From NCBI GenBank assembly GCA_023250175.1, contig JAHFBD010000115.1, forward strand, positions 1-7,103: DNA of 7,103 nt, written 5' to 3'. Positions 5,820-7,103 of the stretch are shown piece by piece (position 1 is the first letter of the stretch; each line of letters starts with the position of its first letter). Origin of the DNA: Candidatus Melainabacteria bacterium. Lineage in GTDB: Bacteria > Cyanobacteriota > Vampirovibrionia > 2-02-FULL-35-15. Below the pieces are notes generated by a model. The model worked only from the letters and a program-made list of their open reading frames with translations. It had not been told where the DNA came from and made no database searches. A program made the translations under genes and the position numbers.

Positions 5820-6293
5820 CTACCCAAACTTATATTTAGACAAAGCATGCCTTATATCTATTACTTTATCCCAATCAACATTTTCTTTTGCTTTTGTTGG
5901 CTCTTCAGTTTCAGAAGCTTTGTTATACCATTCTAAGATCTCATCTAAATCCTCTGGTGATTTAGGATAAAAAGTCGGTAATCCCAGCTCTTTAGCAATT
6001 TTTATTTCATTACGTACCCCAAATGAAGTTTCCCACCCTGGCAAAACTACAATAGCATCTGCAATTCTAATTAAAAACTCTGTATCTAGTTCATAATAAT
6101 ATTTTTGAGACTCTTGAAGAGTCTTTCCTGTAAGTTTTACCGTATTTAAATGGGGCGAAAAAAAGCCAACTCCATTATTAGCTAATGCAGTAACAAACTT
6201 TTCTGCAGTTTGCATATTTGCTTTAATAACTTTTTGAACATTTTTTTTACTTGCATTTCCAACAATTGGACCAGACACGTAAATAATTTTCAT
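5820..6293 (-). CDS. DUF4406 / nucleoside 2-deoxyribosyltransferase-like protein
   Basis: A 157-residue Rossmann-like protein of the nucleoside 2-deoxyribosyltransferase superfamily, closest by eye to DUF4406. Visible signatures are the first strand with YVSGPI (5-10), IADAIVVLPGWE (77-88), and SFGVRNEIKIAKELGLP (90-106), where E96 is at the position expected of the family's catalytic glutamate. Residues 110 to 157 form a charged C-terminal extension with EDLDEILEWY. Family members transfer deoxyribose between bases or hydrolyse nucleotide N-glycosidic bonds; others in DUF4406 are uncharacterised, so the substrate is unknown. deoC directly downstream supports a role in deoxynucleoside salvage or breakdown. 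The ATG at 6291-6293 has no Shine-Dalgarno sequence at a useful distance; a promoter-like pair ends 7 nt upstream. Confidence 0.82.
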   Translation of the reverse strand: MKIIYVSGPIVGNASKKNVQKVIKANMQTAEKFVTALANNGVGFFSPHLNTVKLTGKTLQESQKYYYELDTEFLIRIADAIVVLPGWETSFGVRNEIKIAKELGLPTFYPKSPEDLDEILEWYNKASETEEPTKAKENVDWDKVIDIRHALSKYKFG

Positions 6294-6300
6294 GATGTAG

Positions 6301-6329
6301 AGTATTGATCATCCTTAGTAAAAGTTCAA
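6301..6329 (-). promoter_or_regulatory. Candidate promoter of the DUF4406-deoC operon
   Basis: On the minus strand TTGAAC (6324-6329, 4 of 6 matches to TTGACA) is followed after exactly 17 bp by AATACT (6301-6306, 4 of 6 matches to TATAAT). The -10 ends 7 nt before the ATG, so transcription would start at or next to the start codon. Each box is a modest match; the exact spacing and the absence of a ribosome binding site are the reasons to record it. Confidence 0.33.
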
Positions 6330-6356
6330 TCAAATATTTGTATGAATCTCGTAAGA

Positions 6357-6369
6357 ATCTTATTAAGAT
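6357..6369. repeat. Small palindrome ATCTTA-T-TAAGAT upstream of the DUF4406 gene
   Basis: Two 6-bp arms around one base lie about 30 bp upstream of the candidate promoter and 38 bp past the tnaA stop. The spacer is too short for an RNA hairpin terminator; the form is that of a dimeric operator. A sequence this AT-rich can arise by chance. Confidence 0.3.
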
Positions 6370-6406
6370 CACTATTACTGCTTAGGTCTTTAAAAGTAAA
6401 TCACTC

Positions 6407-7103
6407 TTAAACGGGTAAAAGTTTAGCCGTAAAATGCGCTAAAATATTAGAAGTTTCAGTTATTTTAAGTCCTTTAATATTGTTTTTTTGCTTAGCTAAA
6501 TGTTCAAAGACCTCAATAACATAATCAATATGGCTTTGAGTATAAACCCTTCTTGGAAGCGCAAGTCTAAGAAGTTCCATTTTCGCAGGGATAAATTTTC
6601 CTGTAATTAAATCATTTTTTCCAAACATCAAACTCCCAATTTCCACTGTGCGTATACCACCTTCTAAATATAAAGCACATGCAAGTGCCTGTCCTGGAAA
6701 CTTTTCTTGTGGTATATGAGAAAGAAACTTCAAAGCATTTACATAAACGGCATGGCCACCAGGAGGCTCTACAATTGGGATACCAAGCTTTCTTAAACCA
6801 TCTCCCAAATAAGCAACAGACTTAATTCTATACTTAAGATATTCTTCATCTAAGATTTCATTTAATCCTTGTGCGATGGCTTCAAGATCTCTGCCTGCTA
6901 ATCCTCCATATGTAGGAAATCCTTCTCCAAGAATCTCGACTTCACGACAATGCTTAGCCCAAGTACTATCATTCATCGCTAAAAAACCACCAATATTAAC
7001 AAGAGCATCTTTTTTAGCACTCATTAAACAGCCATCTGCATAAGAAAACATTTCCTGGGCAATTTCTTTTGGAGTTTTGTTTTGATATCCTTCTTCTTGT
7101 AAT
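6407..7103 (-). CDS. tnaA: Tryptophanase, C-terminal half (cut by window edge)
   Basis: Tryptophanase is a PLP enzyme of the beta-eliminating lyase family that splits L-tryptophan into indole, pyruvate and ammonia. Only the last 231 residues or so are present, about half the usual ~470. The frame stays open upstream of the Met codon at 7049-7051 to the window edge, so that Met is internal. MSAKKDA holds the PLP lysine (codon 7010-7012, equivalent to E. coli K270). Other family motifs are GFPTYGGLAGRD, GGHAVYV, VEIGS, LPRRVYTQSH and HFTAKL. The sister enzyme tyrosine phenol-lyase has Arg in MERG and Phe in FFTAR; here the positions are Ile (6638-6640) and His (6434-6436), as in tryptophanase. 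Some segments (EMFSYADGC, LVNIGGF, GGLAGRD) are nonetheless closer to tyrosine phenol-lyase. The stop is 113 bp before the DUF4406 gene, with no clear terminator between. Confidence 0.92.
   Translation of the reverse strand, partial: LQEEGYQNKTPKEIAQEMFSYADGCLMSAKKDALVNIGGFLAMNDSTWAKHCREVEILGEGFPTYGGLAGRDLEAIAQGLNEILDEEYLKYRIKSVAYLGDGLRKLGIPIVEPPGGHAVYVNALKFLSHIPQEKFPGQALACALYLEGGIRTVEIGSLMFGKNDLITGKFIPAKMELLRLALPRRVYTQSHIDYVIEVFEHLAKQKNNIKGLKITETSNILAHFTAKLLPV

Noticed and set aside
5814..5825. TTCTACCTACCC resembling the left end of the MITE-like elements, in the DUF4406-deoC gap
   Set aside because: There is no matching right end, core or direct repeat nearby, and half of it is the coding end of the DUF4406 gene. 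It may be a chance match or a relic.
6294..6406. An intrinsic terminator for tnaA
   Set aside because: The only palindrome (6357-6369) has a 1-nt spacer and no T-run, so it cannot form a standard terminator hairpin.
7049..7051. ATG as the start of a short 214-residue lyase
   Set aside because: The frame continues upstream to the window edge with family-like sequence (EIAQEMFSYADG), so this Met is internal to a longer tnaA.

Overview
The window is AT-rich bacterial chromosomal DNA carrying seven protein genes and two short, structured, non-coding repeat elements. No plasmid, phage, CRISPR, tRNA or rRNA signature is visible. I cannot name the species. The low GC, the stand-alone twin-HTH regulator, the low-complexity alanine-rich protein and patchy Shine-Dalgarno use suggest an uncultured or lightly studied low-GC lineage; a non-photosynthetic Cyanobacteria relative (Melainabacteria/Vampirovibrionia) is only a guess.

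Right to middle (7103 down to 1918), everything is on the minus strand. In transcription order these are: the C-terminal half of tryptophanase (tnaA, cut by the window edge), a DUF4406 / nucleoside 2-deoxyribosyltransferase-like protein, deoxyribose-phosphate aldolase (deoC), a 204-bp regulatory and repeat-rich gap, a 696-residue DUF255 thioredoxin-fold protein (YyaL/SPATA20 family), and the 16S rRNA m3U1498 methyltransferase rsmE. DeoC and the DUF4406 protein lie 26 bp apart and look like a small deoxynucleoside salvage/catabolism unit. Tryptophanase beside them adds amino-acid catabolism. The DUF255 gene and rsmE look like a second transcription unit.

Tail to tail with rsmE, only 2 bp away, is a plus-strand gene for a protein with two tandem LuxR/GerE-type HTH domains and no sensor domain. 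A 517-bp intergenic region separates it from a divergent minus-strand gene for an aromatic-free, alanine-rich, probably disordered protein with a central hydrophobic segment.

The most interesting non-coding signal is a pair of related MITE-like elements. Copy 1 (709-831) has imperfect 13-bp terminal inverted repeats and is flanked by a perfect 8-bp direct repeat, TAAATATC, exactly at both ends, as expected for a target-site duplication. Copy 2 (4844-5007) fills the deoC/DUF255-gene gap. It shares both terminal blocks, an inner TTTCGC...TGCTC core and a hairpin with the same GA-ATAAA-TC tip, although its stem sequences differ. Copy 2 ends at the putative promoter of the DUF255 gene and is bracketed by a further perfect 11-bp inverted repeat that runs into the deoC stop codon. 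No transposase is present, so the elements would be non-autonomous.
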